A DNA stretch of 12,648 nt from Amylibacter sp. (GTDB lineage: Bacteria; Pseudomonadota; Alphaproteobacteria; Rhodobacterales; Rhodobacteraceae). Under the pieces are notes generated by a model. It was not told the origin of the DNA, did no database searches, and saw only the letters and a list, made by a program, of their open reading frames with translations. Position 1 is the stretch's first letter; every line of letters begins with the position of its first letter. The stretch is taken from assembly GCA_027083485.1 (NCBI GenBank), contig JALWOO010000738.1, forward strand, positions 1-12,648. The letters are read 5' to 3'. Shown here one piece after another: positions 1 to 7,240 of the stretch. The position numbers and the translations under genes are program-made.

Positions 1-569
1 TCTCCAAGGTGCAGCCCAACGCGCGAGTGCATCAGGTTCTGGATCAGGGCCATCGCCTGTTTGGTGAAAACAAGGTGCAGGAAGCACAGGGGAAATGGCC
101 CGATTTTTGCGCCGAGTTCCCAAAAACCAAGGTGCATCTGATCGGCCCGCTACAAACCAACAAGGTCAAAGCCGCCGTCACCCTGTTTGATGCCATCCAC
201 ACTGTTGATCGCCCGAAACTGGCGCGCAAACTGGCAGATGAAATTCAAAAACAAGGCAAAGCGCTGGACCTGTTCATTCAGGTCAACACCGGTGAAGAGC
301 CGCAAAAGGCAGGGGTCTTGCCTGCGCAAGCCGATGATTTCATTCAGGAATGCCTGGCCATGGATCTGCCCATTGGCGGGCTGATGGTGATTCCCCCCGC
401 AAGTGAAGAACCCTCATTGCACTTTGCCCTGCTCGCCAAAATTGCCGCCCGCAACGGATTGAAAAACCTGTCCATGGGCATGAGCGGCGATTTTGAACGC
501 GCGGTTGCGCTAGGCGCAACCCATGTACGGGTTGGCTCTGCCATATTCGGCGAGCGGGATTACGGTTAA
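1..569 (+). CDS. yggS: YggS/PROSC-family pyridoxal 5'-phosphate homeostasis protein, 5' end missing
   Basis: This cytosolic family binds PLP and helps balance vitamin B6 and amino-acid pools; no catalysis is firmly assigned. The reading frame is open from base 3, and its first complete codons read Ser-Lys just before VQPNARV. That matches the family's AVSK motif, whose lysine forms the Schiff base with PLP. The GTG at base 9 is therefore internal, and the true start lies left of the window, roughly 35-40 codons upstream by comparison with the 234-residue E. coli protein. Other family marks are LFGENKVQEA, HLIGPLQTNK, FIQVNTGEEPQK, GLMVIPP, LSMGMSGDFERA and the C-terminal HVRVGSAIFGERDYG. The stop codon shares bases with that of the convergent transglycosylase gene, so no terminator fits between them. 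Identification is firm; only the N-terminus is unseen. Confidence 0.95.
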   Translation, partial: SKVQPNARVHQVLDQGHRLFGENKVQEAQGKWPDFCAEFPKTKVHLIGPLQTNKVKAAVTLFDAIHTVDRPKLARKLADEIQKQGKALDLFIQVNTGEEPQKAGVLPAQADDFIQECLAMDLPIGGLMVIPPASEEPSLHFALLAKIAARNGLKNLSMGMSGDFERAVALGATHVRVGSAIFGERDYG

Positions 570-1804
570 CGCACTTTGCGGCGCAAAAGTTTAAGCAAAT
601 CCTGATCCGCCTTGCCGGTCAGCGGCACGCCCTGCGCGGATTGAAAAGCGCTGATCGCGTCAATGGTTTTAGGCCCGATAATGCCATCAGGATCGCCCAC
701 ATCGTAACCGGCACGGTTTAACAATTCCTGCACCGCTATTTTGTCATTCAGCTTGAGCGCCCCCGGTCCACGGGGCCATTCCCGCGCAAATTCGCCACCG
801 CCGGCAATCTTGTCCCCAAGATGCCCGACCGCCATCGCATATGAATTGGCGTTGTTATAACGTTTGATGACAAAGAAGTTTTTGAACACCACAAAGGCCG
901 GACCATCCGCACCTGCCGGCAGGAAAACAGATCCCTTGCCGTGGTTCGGAATACGTCCCCCGGAAACCAGCCGCACGCCCAGTTCGTGCCAACGCGCCGG
1001 TGTTGCCTTTACCTTCAGGCTGGCATTGCCATAGTTGAATTTCTTCGGAAGCTTGACCTCCACTCCCCAAGGTTGCTTGTATACCCATCCGAATTTATGC
1101 AGATAATTTGCCGTAGAGGCCAGCGCATCCCCTGGATCACGGGGATCCCAAACATCACGACGCCCGTCACCGTCAAAATCCTGCGCATAGGCCTGATAGC
1201 TGGTCGGAATAAACTGTGTATGCCCCATGGCTCCGGCCCATGATCCCATCATCCGTTTCGGGGTAATATCGCCGCGCTGGATAACCTTCAGCGCCGTCAG
1301 AAGCTGGCTTTCACCGAATTTGCGTCGCCGCCCTTCATAGGCCAGCGTGGCCAGAGCCTCGATGATATTGATGTCGCCCATGTTGGACCCATAGGAGGAC
1401 TCCAACCCCCAAATCGCCAATACGGCCTTGGCGTCCACCTGATATTTCTTTTCGATTTTGCGCAGCTTCTTGCGATGCTTTTGCATCATTGCCTTGCCGT
1501 TTTTCACCCGCTTGGGGGAGGTCGCCGTATCCAGATAATCCCAGATCTGGCGCGAAAATTCTGCCTGTTTGCGATCCAGCGCCATAACCCGCTGGTTCAG
1601 TTTGACCCCGCGAAAGGCGCGGTTGAATGTCCGTCTGGAAATCCCGTTCGCCAGGGCTTTGGCTTCGAATTGCTTGATCCAGAGCTTGAACCCTGATTCG
1701 CTTTGGGCAACAATGATCGGGCGGGGGCGCGGCGATATTTGTGCATGTAGCGGATTTACAAGGGAAAAACCCGCAATGGTTGCGGTCAGTAAAAGGGTTT
1801 TCAT
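566..1804 (-). CDS. Secreted lytic murein transglycosylase, MltB/SLT_2 family, with C-terminal peptidoglycan-binding domain
   Basis: Enzymes of this family cleave the MurNAc-GlcNAc bond of peptidoglycan in the periplasm, forming 1,6-anhydro ends. The chosen start gives 412 residues and begins MKTLLLTATIAGF, a signal peptide with a likely cut after LHA near residue 21. An AGGAG ribosome site precedes it. A longer frame from 1843 adds 13 residues that break the signal peptide and begins in a candidate -10 box, so I reject it. The SLT_2 catalytic domain spans about residues 35-330. It carries the general-acid glutamate near residue 135 in AIWGLESSYGSNMG, then GAMGHTQFIPTSY and DFDGDGRRDVWDP. The last 60 residues form a PG_binding_1 domain (AVQELLNRAGYDVG, GIIGPKTIDAISAFQ). 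I see no lipobox, so the protein is probably soluble in the periplasm, unlike E. coli MltB. It lies 70 bp after the YafY-type regulator gene on the same strand and may have its own promoter. Confidence 0.93.
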   Translation of the reverse strand: MKTLLLTATIAGFSLVNPLHAQISPRPRPIIVAQSESGFKLWIKQFEAKALANGISRRTFNRAFRGVKLNQRVMALDRKQAEFSRQIWDYLDTATSPKRVKNGKAMMQKHRKKLRKIEKKYQVDAKAVLAIWGLESSYGSNMGDINIIEALATLAYEGRRRKFGESQLLTALKVIQRGDITPKRMMGSWAGAMGHTQFIPTSYQAYAQDFDGDGRRDVWDPRDPGDALASTANYLHKFGWVYKQPWGVEVKLPKKFNYGNASLKVKATPARWHELGVRLVSGGRIPNHGKGSVFLPAGADGPAFVVFKNFFVIKRYNNANSYAMAVGHLGDKIAGGGEFAREWPRGPGALKLNDKIAVQELLNRAGYDVGDPDGIIGPKTIDAISAFQSAQGVPLTGKADQDLLKLLRRKVR

Positions 1805-1841
1805 GCGACGCTCCTGCTCAAATAATGCGTGCTTTTCCCCC

Positions 1842-1868
1842 ATTCTAGCCGCAAAAGGGGCCTGTCAA
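1842..1868 (-). promoter_or_regulatory. Candidate promoter of the transglycosylase gene
   Basis: On the minus strand a perfect TTGACA (1863-1868) is followed after 15 bases by TAGAAT (1842-1847). The spacing is shorter than the usual 16-18, so the call is tentative. It lies between the regulator stop and the transglycosylase start at 1804, leaving a leader of about 30 bases. Confidence 0.35.
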
Positions 1869-1874
1869 AAGAGC

Positions 1875-2594
1875 CTAATTTTCTTTGCGGTGTGATGCGC
1901 GATAGGTCGCCGCATCCTGTTTGAACCGGTCCAGACAGTCCCGTAACAAGGTAACGCGATGCGGGCGAAAGGAATTTTGTAGCACTTTCAAGCGGGAAAT
2001 CCTGTCAAAACGAAAGGCCCTGAAATCCTGCCGAAGCTGGCATTTCGCCAGTAAAACAAGGGTTTGATCCATGAAGACGATGGAAAGCGGCCATAAATCA
2101 CGGCTGGTTTTGACCCCTTTCATATCTGCGTATTCAATATGGATGACGCTCTCATCCCGTGTCGCTTTACGCAAGGCAGCCACGTCAATATGGATTTCCG
2201 GCCGCTGATGAAACCGCTTGGCATGCAGCACCGAATTTTGCATTTGCTGGCGCATCCTTTCCGGCAGGCAGGCGCGAATTTTGGCCAGCACGTCTTGCGC
2301 GGCCTGTGCCAATACCGGATCGCCCACGGCAATGACTTCGCGCAGGCCCAGCACCAGCGCTTCGGTTTCATCGGTGTTGAACATCATTGGCGGCAAGGCG
2401 GGGTCTTCAATCAGGGTATAGCCAAATCCCGCCGCTCCGTCGATCACGGCACCGGTTGCACGCAGGCTATCAATGTCGCGGTAAACCGAGCGCTTGGAAA
2501 TCGACAGTTCTTCAGCCAGCCGAGCCGCCTTGATCGGGGCGGGCAAGCTGCGCAAAAGCTGCATCATTTGCAAGAGTCGTTCGGTTCGGGCCAT
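1875..2594 (-). CDS. YafY-type HTH transcriptional regulator with WYL domain
   Basis: A 239-residue DNA-binding regulator. Residues about 1-60 form a DeoR/HTH_11-type winged helix (MARTERLLQMMQLL, then AARLAEELSISKRSVYRDIDSLRATGAVI). A linker with a GFGYTL turn follows, and residues about 135-210 form a WYL-type ligand-sensing domain. The WYL core reads TLVLLAKCQLRQDFRAFRFDRI. The W-Y pair is replaced, but the FRxFRxDRI end is present, which I recall as usual for the YafY subgroup. The gene is divergent from the GST-like gene across an 84-bp gap, an arrangement that often means the regulator controls both itself and its neighbour. Its inducer is unknown. ATG at 2594 gives a complete HTH start. 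Confidence 0.9.
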   Translation of the reverse strand: MARTERLLQMMQLLRSLPAPIKAARLAEELSISKRSVYRDIDSLRATGAVIDGAAGFGYTLIEDPALPPMMFNTDETEALVLGLREVIAVGDPVLAQAAQDVLAKIRACLPERMRQQMQNSVLHAKRFHQRPEIHIDVAALRKATRDESVIHIEYADMKGVKTSRDLWPLSIVFMDQTLVLLAKCQLRQDFRAFRFDRISRLKVLQNSFRPHRVTLLRDCLDRFKQDAATYRASHRKEN

Positions 2595-2678
2595 AATGCG
2601 AGGATACTACTGGCTATTGCCACTTTTTGACAGCAGGGTTTTGCTAGACAGGGGCAACACAGATAAACGGAGACCCTG
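2595..2678. promoter_or_regulatory. Divergent control region between the YafY-type regulator and the GST-like gene
   Basis: The 84 bases must hold the promoters of both divergent genes. A perfect TTGACA lies at 2627-2632 on the plus strand, but I see no good -10 at 17 bases. It sits in an imperfect dyad, TACTGGC (2608-2614) with GACAGCA (2629-2635), matching at 5 of 7 pairs, which could be a regulator site. A GGAG ribosome site at 2669-2672 serves the GST-like gene. The dyad assignment is weak. Confidence 0.35.
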
Positions 2679-3380
2679 ATGTTGAAACTATTCGTATTCG
2701 GCCCCGCCTTTGGCGAAATTTCTGCCAGCCCTTTTTCGGTCAAGGCCCTGTGTCTGATGGAAATGTCAGGCCAAAAATATTCGGTGGAGCGGGGTGCCGA
2801 CCCGCGCAAAGCCCCTAAAAACAAATTGCCGGTGCTGGAACATGACGGCAAAAACATCCCCGACAGCGATCAGATCCGTGACTATCTGGAAGCCACTTTC
2901 GGACTGGATTTTGACGAAGGCTTGACACAGGAACAACGCGGGATTTCCCGGGCCGTAATCCGCATGACCGAGGAACACATCTATTTCGGTTTGGTGTGCT
3001 CGCGCTGGCTGGACGATGCAAACTGGCCCACCACCCGCGAGGCACTGTTCGGAAGCATCCCGAAACCGATCCGGAAGTTCATCACCGGTAAAATTCGTAA
3101 AAAAGTTGCGACAATGGCCTATGGTCAAGGCATGGCGCGCCACACTCCGCAAGAACAGGCAGATCGCATCGGCAAGGATATTGCGGCGATCGAGGCCATT
3201 CTGGGCGACAACGCGTTCCTGTTTGGTGATAGGCCCAGTGCAGCGGATGCATCGGTTGTCGCCATGTTGCGAGAGATCACCAGCTATCCCAACCCGACTT
3301 TGCTTCAGGGGCTGGTGACATCCCGACCGACCTTGGTTGCCTATCTGGAACGTGGCAAAGAGGCCATGTACCCGAAATGA
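2679..3380 (+). CDS. Glutathione S-transferase family protein
   Basis: A 233-residue two-domain GST-fold protein. The N-terminal thioredoxin-like half (about residues 1-75) has FGPAFGEISASPFSVKALCLMEM and the typical NKLPVLEHDGKNIPDSDQIRDYL, where the Pro after Leu and the Asp-Ser pair are the expected glutathione-binding elements. The helical C-terminal half (about 85-225) ends with FLFGDRPSAADASVVAML, including the conserved N-cap aspartate region. The long N-terminal start loop and the RWLDDANWP segment resemble the metaxin/FAXC-like GST subgroup; that placement is from memory. Substrates are unknown and glutathione use is not proved. It is first in a two-gene unit, since its TGA overlaps the ATG of the DUF1801 gene. 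Control by the divergent YafY-type regulator is inferred from position. Confidence 0.88.
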   Translation: MLKLFVFGPAFGEISASPFSVKALCLMEMSGQKYSVERGADPRKAPKNKLPVLEHDGKNIPDSDQIRDYLEATFGLDFDEGLTQEQRGISRAVIRMTEEHIYFGLVCSRWLDDANWPTTREALFGSIPKPIRKFITGKIRKKVATMAYGQGMARHTPQEQADRIGKDIAAIEAILGDNAFLFGDRPSAADASVVAMLREITSYPNPTLLQGLVTSRPTLVAYLERGKEAMYPK

Positions 3381-3763
3381 CCCCCACGATTACACCCGAT
3401 GTGAAAGCTGTTTTTGACAGCTTTCACGAACCTGCCCGCACGGGACTGTTGCACTTGCGCAGTTTGATTTTTGACTGTGCGGAACGGGACAAAGAAATCG
3501 CTCCGATAACCGAGGCTCTGCGGTGGGGGCAACCTGCCTACCTGTGCAAAACAGGGTCTGGTTTACGGCTGGGCATCCCTAAAACCGGTGGTTTCGCAAT
3601 TTATGTCCATTGCCAAACCAGTTTAATAAGAGACTTCACACAATTGTTTCCAAATGATTTTACAATCGAAGGAAACCGCGCCGTCCATTTTGAAACCCTT
3701 TCGGACATCAATGATGACAAATTAAGGTTCCTGATTACTTCCGCCATGCGATATCGGCTCTAG
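3377..3763 (+). CDS. DUF1801 domain protein (YdhG-like fold)
   Basis: A 128-residue soluble protein of the DUF1801 family. The family hallmark is LRWGQPAYLCKTGSGLRLGIPKTGGFAIYVHCQTSLI in the middle, followed by IEGNRAVHFETLSDI and a C-terminal helix. Some relatives are annotated as iron chaperones, or share a frataxin-like fold as I recall it, but no function can be read from this sequence. There is no signal peptide or membrane helix. Its ATG overlaps the TGA of the GST-like gene (ATGA), so translation is probably coupled and the two genes co-transcribed. Its last 42 bases overlap the end of the convergent desaturase gene. Confidence 0.85.
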   Translation: MTPTITPDVKAVFDSFHEPARTGLLHLRSLIFDCAERDKEIAPITEALRWGQPAYLCKTGSGLRLGIPKTGGFAIYVHCQTSLIRDFTQLFPNDFTIEGNRAVHFETLSDINDDKLRFLITSAMRYRL

Positions 3764-4642
3764 GGTTTGCTCGGCCTTGAGCATATCCGCCGTTTTTCGG
3801 GATCCGTCATGGCTCCAGCCCGGCGGGGCAAACATGTATTTCAGGCGGTCCCCCATGGTGATGCCGCGCTGAAAGACATCCTTGAAAATCCCGACCCATT
3901 CATGGGTTGCCACCCGTAGCGGGTTAAAGGTGCCAAGGTTGAACACCAGCCCGTATTCGGGGGTTTCCTGCTCCGGCACAAAGGTGCCGAACATCTTGTC
4001 CCAGATAATCAACACGCCTGCATAATTGGCATCCAGATAGCGCGGGTTGCGACCATGGTGGACGCGGTGGTGGGACGGGGTGTTCATCACCGCCTCGAAC
4101 CAGCGGGGCATTTTGTCAATGGCTTCGGTATGAATCCAGAACTGATAGATCAGGTTCAACCCCGACACAAAAATCACCATTGCCGGATGGAACCCCAGCA
4201 GGATCAACGGCGTTTTCACCAGCATCATCAGGGTGACTGTGCCGGTCCATGTCTGGCGCAGGGCGGTTGTCAGGTTGTAATGCTGGCTGGAATGATGCAC
4301 CACATGCGCCGCCCAGACCCAGCGGATCCGGTGACCAAAGCGGTGGATCCAGTAGTATGCCAGATCGTTGAGGATGAAACACAGCACAATCACCGCAGCG
4401 CTTGTCCCCAGATCAAACAGGCGGAATTGCCACATGAAGGTGAAATAGCCATAAGCAACAAAGCCAAGCACCAGCCCTTCGATCACATTGCCGGCCCCCA
4501 TGGCCAGAGAGGTCAAGGCATCGCGGGTTTCATAACGCCCGCCGCGCCGCTTCAGGGTGATCCACGCCAGTTCCAGCAAAATCGCCACCACAAACAGGGG
4601 AACCGCCATTTGCACCACATCGGGGAATTGAATGTCAGGCAT
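3722..4642 (-). CDS. Sterol desaturase / fatty acid hydroxylase superfamily membrane protein
   Basis: A 306-residue integral membrane di-iron oxygenase-type protein. Hydrophobic segments lie at about residues 10-28, 45-70, 82-98 and 135-170. The histidine boxes that bind the two irons are visible: HRFGH (100-104), HVVHH (113-117) and HHRVHH (191-196), with a further His in HTEAID at 171. The stretch HHGRNPRYLDANYAGVLIIW is the classic family signature and is followed by DKMFGTF. Relatives hydroxylate or desaturate sterols, carotenoids or alkyl lipids, including alkylglycerol monooxygenase. The substrate here is unknown, though a membrane lipid is likely. The gene overlaps the preceding hypothetical gene by 8 bp and has a strong AGGAGG ribosome site inside that gene's end, so the two are coupled. 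The tail after about residue 250 is less conserved. Confidence 0.92.
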   Translation of the reverse strand: MPDIQFPDVVQMAVPLFVVAILLELAWITLKRRGGRYETRDALTSLAMGAGNVIEGLVLGFVAYGYFTFMWQFRLFDLGTSAAVIVLCFILNDLAYYWIHRFGHRIRWVWAAHVVHHSSQHYNLTTALRQTWTGTVTLMMLVKTPLILLGFHPAMVIFVSGLNLIYQFWIHTEAIDKMPRWFEAVMNTPSHHRVHHGRNPRYLDANYAGVLIIWDKMFGTFVPEQETPEYGLVFNLGTFNPLRVATHEWVGIFKDVFQRGITMGDRLKYMFAPPGWSHDGSRKTADMLKAEQTLEPISHGGSNQEP

Positions 4643-5036
4643 TGGTGCCTCCTGTCAGAATATGCTTCCACTGATCGCGCGCCCCGTCTGCCAGCGTGAT
4701 TTTGACAACCGGTGCCGTATAATCCCGCAACAGCACCCGCAGGCCCTTGTCGGTATTCCGGATTTCACAACCGCGCGGCACCAACCGACAGGCCGCATCC
4801 GCGCCCATGGCCCAAACCAGCCCGGGGCCGTGATCCGTCACCACCAGCGCCTGATGGCCATCCTTGGCGATTTCCACCTGCTCGACCGTGGTTTCGGGAT
4901 ATTGCGCCCGCCACAAGCGGCGCACCTGTTCCGCATCCTGCATCCGCAAACGGCGCGAATAGCCCAGCACATGCAGCAGCAGGGCAATCCCGAGGATGCC
5001 GAAAACAACTATGGGACCGAGCAAATATAAGGGCAT
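4635..5036 (-). CDS. Hypothetical protein with one N-terminal membrane helix
   Basis: I do not recognise a named family. The 133-residue protein starts MPLYLLGPIVVFGILGIALL, a single membrane helix at about residues 4-24. It is followed by a basic stretch (YSRRLRM), which by the positive-inside rule puts the remaining 105 residues in the cytoplasm. The soluble part looks alpha/beta, with EQVEIAKDGHQALVV, GPGLVWAMGADAACRLV and TDKGLRVLLRDYTAPVVKITL. A GTG at 5045 would add three residues. Neither start has a strong ribosome site, and I prefer the ATG at 5036. The gene overlaps the desaturase gene by 8 bp, so it may act with or assist that enzyme; this is inference from position only. A lone TTGACA at 5085-5090 (minus strand) upstream lacks a convincing -10 box. 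Confidence 0.75.
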   Translation of the reverse strand: MPLYLLGPIVVFGILGIALLLHVLGYSRRLRMQDAEQVRRLWRAQYPETTVEQVEIAKDGHQALVVTDHGPGLVWAMGADAACRLVPRGCEIRNTDKGLRVLLRDYTAPVVKITLADGARDQWKHILTGGTNA

Positions 5037-5103
5037 GGACAACACCGTTTCAGTTCTGTCCAGAGTGCAACCGGTTCAAAGGTCTGTCAATCCTGCCCGT
5101 GCG

Positions 5104-5685
5104 TCAGCTATCGTCAGCTGCGATCATCGCCTTGAGCAAATCTTGCGCTTCGGGGGAATCCCATTCGGCTTCGCCCAGCAGGCGGGCGATTTCCCGACCG
5201 TTGCGATCCAGTACAACCGTTGTCGGCAGCCCCAGCACCGCCATGCGCCGCGCATAGGCCTGTTTCGGATCGCGAAGGATTGGGAGGTCTTTTACACCTA
5301 CTTTGCCAAAGAACGTCTTGATCATTGAAACGGGATTGCGACCGGTTGCAACGGTGACTACGGCAAAATCATCACTCCCCATTTCCCGCTGCAATGCATC
5401 CAGTTGGGGCATTTCCTTGCGACAGGGCGCGCACCAGGTGGCCCAGAAGTTCAGCAAGACAACCTTGCCCTTGTAGGCAGTAATATCCAGCTCGTTACCT
5501 TCGCCATCCACAAAGGGCACCACGACCGGATCCTTGGCAACGCTGTGGATTGCCAGTTTGCGCATGTCGCCCGCGCGCAAATCACGCAAGGCAGCCACAT
5601 CCGGCGCGCCCGCCCACACAGGGTTTGCACCAAGCGCCACAGCAGCGTATAGGGTTGCGGCAACAATTGTTTTCATCAGGGTCAT
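5104..5685 (-). CDS. tlpA: TlpA-like thioredoxin-fold thiol-disulfide oxidoreductase, exported
   Basis: A 193-residue periplasmic thioredoxin-like protein. The N-terminus [19 protein letters not shown] is a signal peptide with a probable cut after VWA near residue 25. The core begins at [32 protein letters not shown] with the redox pair WCAPC at residues 84-88. The cis-proline motif [15 protein letters not shown] (Pro near 154) follows. Family members reduce disulfides in periplasmic targets, for example during cytochrome c or cytochrome oxidase maturation, but the partner here is unknown. The ATG at 5685 is preferred because an AGAGG site lies 6 bases upstream, while the internal ATG at 5676 has none. 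It starts only 33 bp from divergent argH. The hypothetical and desaturase genes follow on the same strand after a gap of about 67 bp. Confidence 0.92.
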   Translation of the reverse strand: MTLMKTIVAATLYAAVALGANPVWAGAPDVAALRDLRAGDMRKLAIHSVAKDPVVVPFVDGEGNELDITAYKGKVVLLNFWATWCAPCRKEMPQLDALQREMGSDDFAVVTVATGRNPVSMIKTFFGKVGVKDLPILRDPKQAYARRMAVLGLPTTVVLDRNGREIARLLGEAEWDSPEAQDLLKAMIAADDS

Positions 5686-5718
5686 ATCCGGCCTCTCAAT
5701 TCCAAGGGTCTTGCTACC

Positions 5719-7113
5719 ATGTCCGACAAATCGTCATCAAATGCAATGTGGGGCGGTCGTTTTGCCTCAGGTCCCGATGCCATCATGGAGGCAATCAATG
5801 CCTCGATCGATTTCGACAAACGGATGGCCAGACAGGACATAGAGGCCTCGCGCGCCCATGCGGCAATGCTTGCCAAACAGGGTATTATTACTGATAGCGA
5901 TGCCAAGGCCATTCGGGAAGGCCTGCTCACGGTGTTGTCAGAAATTGAAAACGGCACGTTCAAATTTTCAAAGGCGCTGGAAGACATCCACATGAATGTG
6001 GAATCGCGGCTCAAGGAAATCATCGGCGAACCAGCCGGACGTTTGCACACGGGCCGGTCGCGCAATGATCAGGTGGCCAATGATTTCAAAATGTGGGTGC
6101 GCGACCAGCTGGATGCCGCGATTGGCGGCATTGATGCACTGACCGCCGCCTTGCTGGATCAGGCAGAGGCCGGTGCCGATATGGTCATGCCCGGCTTTAC
6201 CCACCTGCAAGTGGCGCAGCCGGTGACCTGGGGCCATCACATGCTGGCCTATGTGGAAATGTTCGCCCGCGATAAATCCCGCATGCAGGATGCACGCAAA
6301 CGCATGAACGAATGTGTGCTTGGCGCGGCTGCACTTGCAGGCACGTCCTTTCCGCTGGATCGGGACATGACAGCAGAGGCATTGGGGTTTGACCGCCCGT
6401 CAGCCAATTCGCTTGATTCCGTATCGGACCGCGATTTTGCACTGGAATTCCTGTCGGCGGCATCCATTTGCGCGACCCACCTGTCCCGCTTTGCCGAAGA
6501 ACTGGTGATCTGGTCCACAGTGCAATTCAAATTTGTCACCTTGTCGGATCGTTTTTCGACCGGTTCTTCCATCATGCCACAAAAGAAAAACCCCGATGCG
6601 GCAGAGCTGATCCGCGCCAAGGTTGCACGGATTAACGGCTCGCTCGTCGGGTTGCTGACAGTAATGAAAGGCCTGCCGCTGGCCTATTCCAAGGACATGC
6701 AAGAAGACAAGGAACAGGTGTTCGACGCCGCCGATAGCCTGATGCTGGCGCTGGCAGCCATGGCGGGGATGGTGGCCGATATGACCCCGAACAAGCCGGA
6801 ACTCGAAATTGCCGCCGCAACCGGCTTTTCCACCGCAACCGACCTGGCCGATTGGCTGGTGCGGGCGCTGAACATGCCGTTCCGCGATGCCCACCATGTA
6901 ACCGGCACGCTGGTGAAAATGGCCGAGGATGGCAATTGCGATCTGCCCGATTTGACGCTGGCACAAATGCAGAGCGTTTGTCCCGAAATTACCGAAGCCG
7001 TGTTTGACGTGCTGGGCGTGCACAATTCGGTTAACAGCCGCACGAGTTACGGCGGCACTGCACCGGCAAACGTGCGCGCACAAATCAAACGCTGGCGCGA
7101 GGAGTTGGGCTAA
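5719..7113 (+). CDS. argH: Argininosuccinate lyase
   Basis: Catalyses the last step of arginine biosynthesis, splitting argininosuccinate into arginine and fumarate. It acts in the cytosol as a homotetramer of the aspartase/fumarase superfamily. The 464-residue length is normal. Signatures are [11 protein letters not shown] at the N-terminus, [11 protein letters not shown] (about 88-98), [11 protein letters not shown] (110-120), the catalytic-base region [11 protein letters not shown] with His162, and the superfamily signature [11 protein letters not shown] (282-292), whose serine is the catalytic acid/base. The C-terminal domain has [22 protein letters not shown] residues near 435-455. The start at 5719 has an AAGGG site about 10 bases upstream. 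The promoter must lie in the 33-bp gap or inside the 5' end of tlpA, and I could not place it. The stop (TAATG) overlaps the start of the small lipoprotein gene by one base. Confidence 0.98.
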   Translation: MSDKSSSNAMWGGRFASGPDAIMEAINASIDFDKRMARQDIEASRAHAAMLAKQGIITDSDAKAIREGLLTVLSEIENGTFKFSKALEDIHMNVESRLKEIIGEPAGRLHTGRSRNDQVANDFKMWVRDQLDAAIGGIDALTAALLDQAEAGADMVMPGFTHLQVAQPVTWGHHMLAYVEMFARDKSRMQDARKRMNECVLGAAALAGTSFPLDRDMTAEALGFDRPSANSLDSVSDRDFALEFLSAASICATHLSRFAEELVIWSTVQFKFVTLSDRFSTGSSIMPQKKNPDAAELIRAKVARINGSLVGLLTVMKGLPLAYSKDMQEDKEQVFDAADSLMLALAAMAGMVADMTPNKPELEIAAATGFSTATDLADWLVRALNMPFRDAHHVTGTLVKMAEDGNCDLPDLTLAQMQSVCPEITEAVFDVLGVHNSVNSRTSYGGTAPANVRAQIKRWREELG

Positions 7114-7208
7114 TGTTGAAGGTTCTGGTTATTCTTTTGGCAAGCACTGCGGTGCTTGCCAGCTGCGGTATCAAAGGCGATCCATTGCCGGTCTCCGCCA
7201 GCGAATAA
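7113..7208 (+). CDS. lptM: Very small LptM-like (YifL-type) lipoprotein
   Basis: A 31-residue open frame whose ATG uses the last base of the argH stop codon, so translation is probably re-initiated from argH. It reads [18 protein letters not shown] and then GIKGDPLPVSASE: a lysine-containing start, a hydrophobic stretch and a lipobox LASC with the lipidated cysteine at residue 18. The mature peptide would be only 14 residues. The CGxKG start of the mature part resembles E. coli LptM (YifL), which aids assembly of the LPS translocon LptDE, and the LPAM-type small lipoproteins placed after argH in many alphaproteobacteria (from memory). Lack of Asp at position +2 predicts outer-membrane sorting. 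The symbol is assigned by motif only; the LPS role is inference. Confidence 0.8.
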   Translation: MLKVLVILLASTAVLASCGIKGDPLPVSASE

Positions 7209-7240
7209 CGCTGGTGCGAAGGGGGAAATGAAGACACGCC

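Noticed and set aside
9..569. GTG at base 9 as the yggS-family start
   Set aside because: The two codons before it read Ser-Lys, the conserved PLP-lysine motif, so the gene continues leftward.
1805..1843. Longer N-terminus of the transglycosylase starting at 1843
   Set aside because: It would put 13 charged residues before the signal peptide and overlaps a candidate -10 box; the start at 1804 has a better ribosome site.
2139..2630. Plus-strand open frame (163 codons) opposite the YafY-type regulator
   Set aside because: No recognisable domain and it lies over a well-supported HTH/WYL gene.
4055..4699. Plus-strand open frame (214 codons) opposite the desaturase
   Set aside because: Its composition is His/Gln/Pro-rich low order, typical of antisense frames, while the minus-strand frame carries all three histidine boxes.
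5062..5090. Promoter for the hypothetical/desaturase pair from TTGACA at 5085-5090 (minus strand)
   Set aside because: The -35 is perfect but the bases 17 positions on (CACTCT) are a poor -10, so it was not listed as a feature.
6400..7083. Long minus-strand open frame (227 codons) inside argH
   Set aside because: It lies fully inside a certain argH on the other strand, is rich in His, Gln, Cys and Arg, and has no domain pattern; it is a shadow frame.
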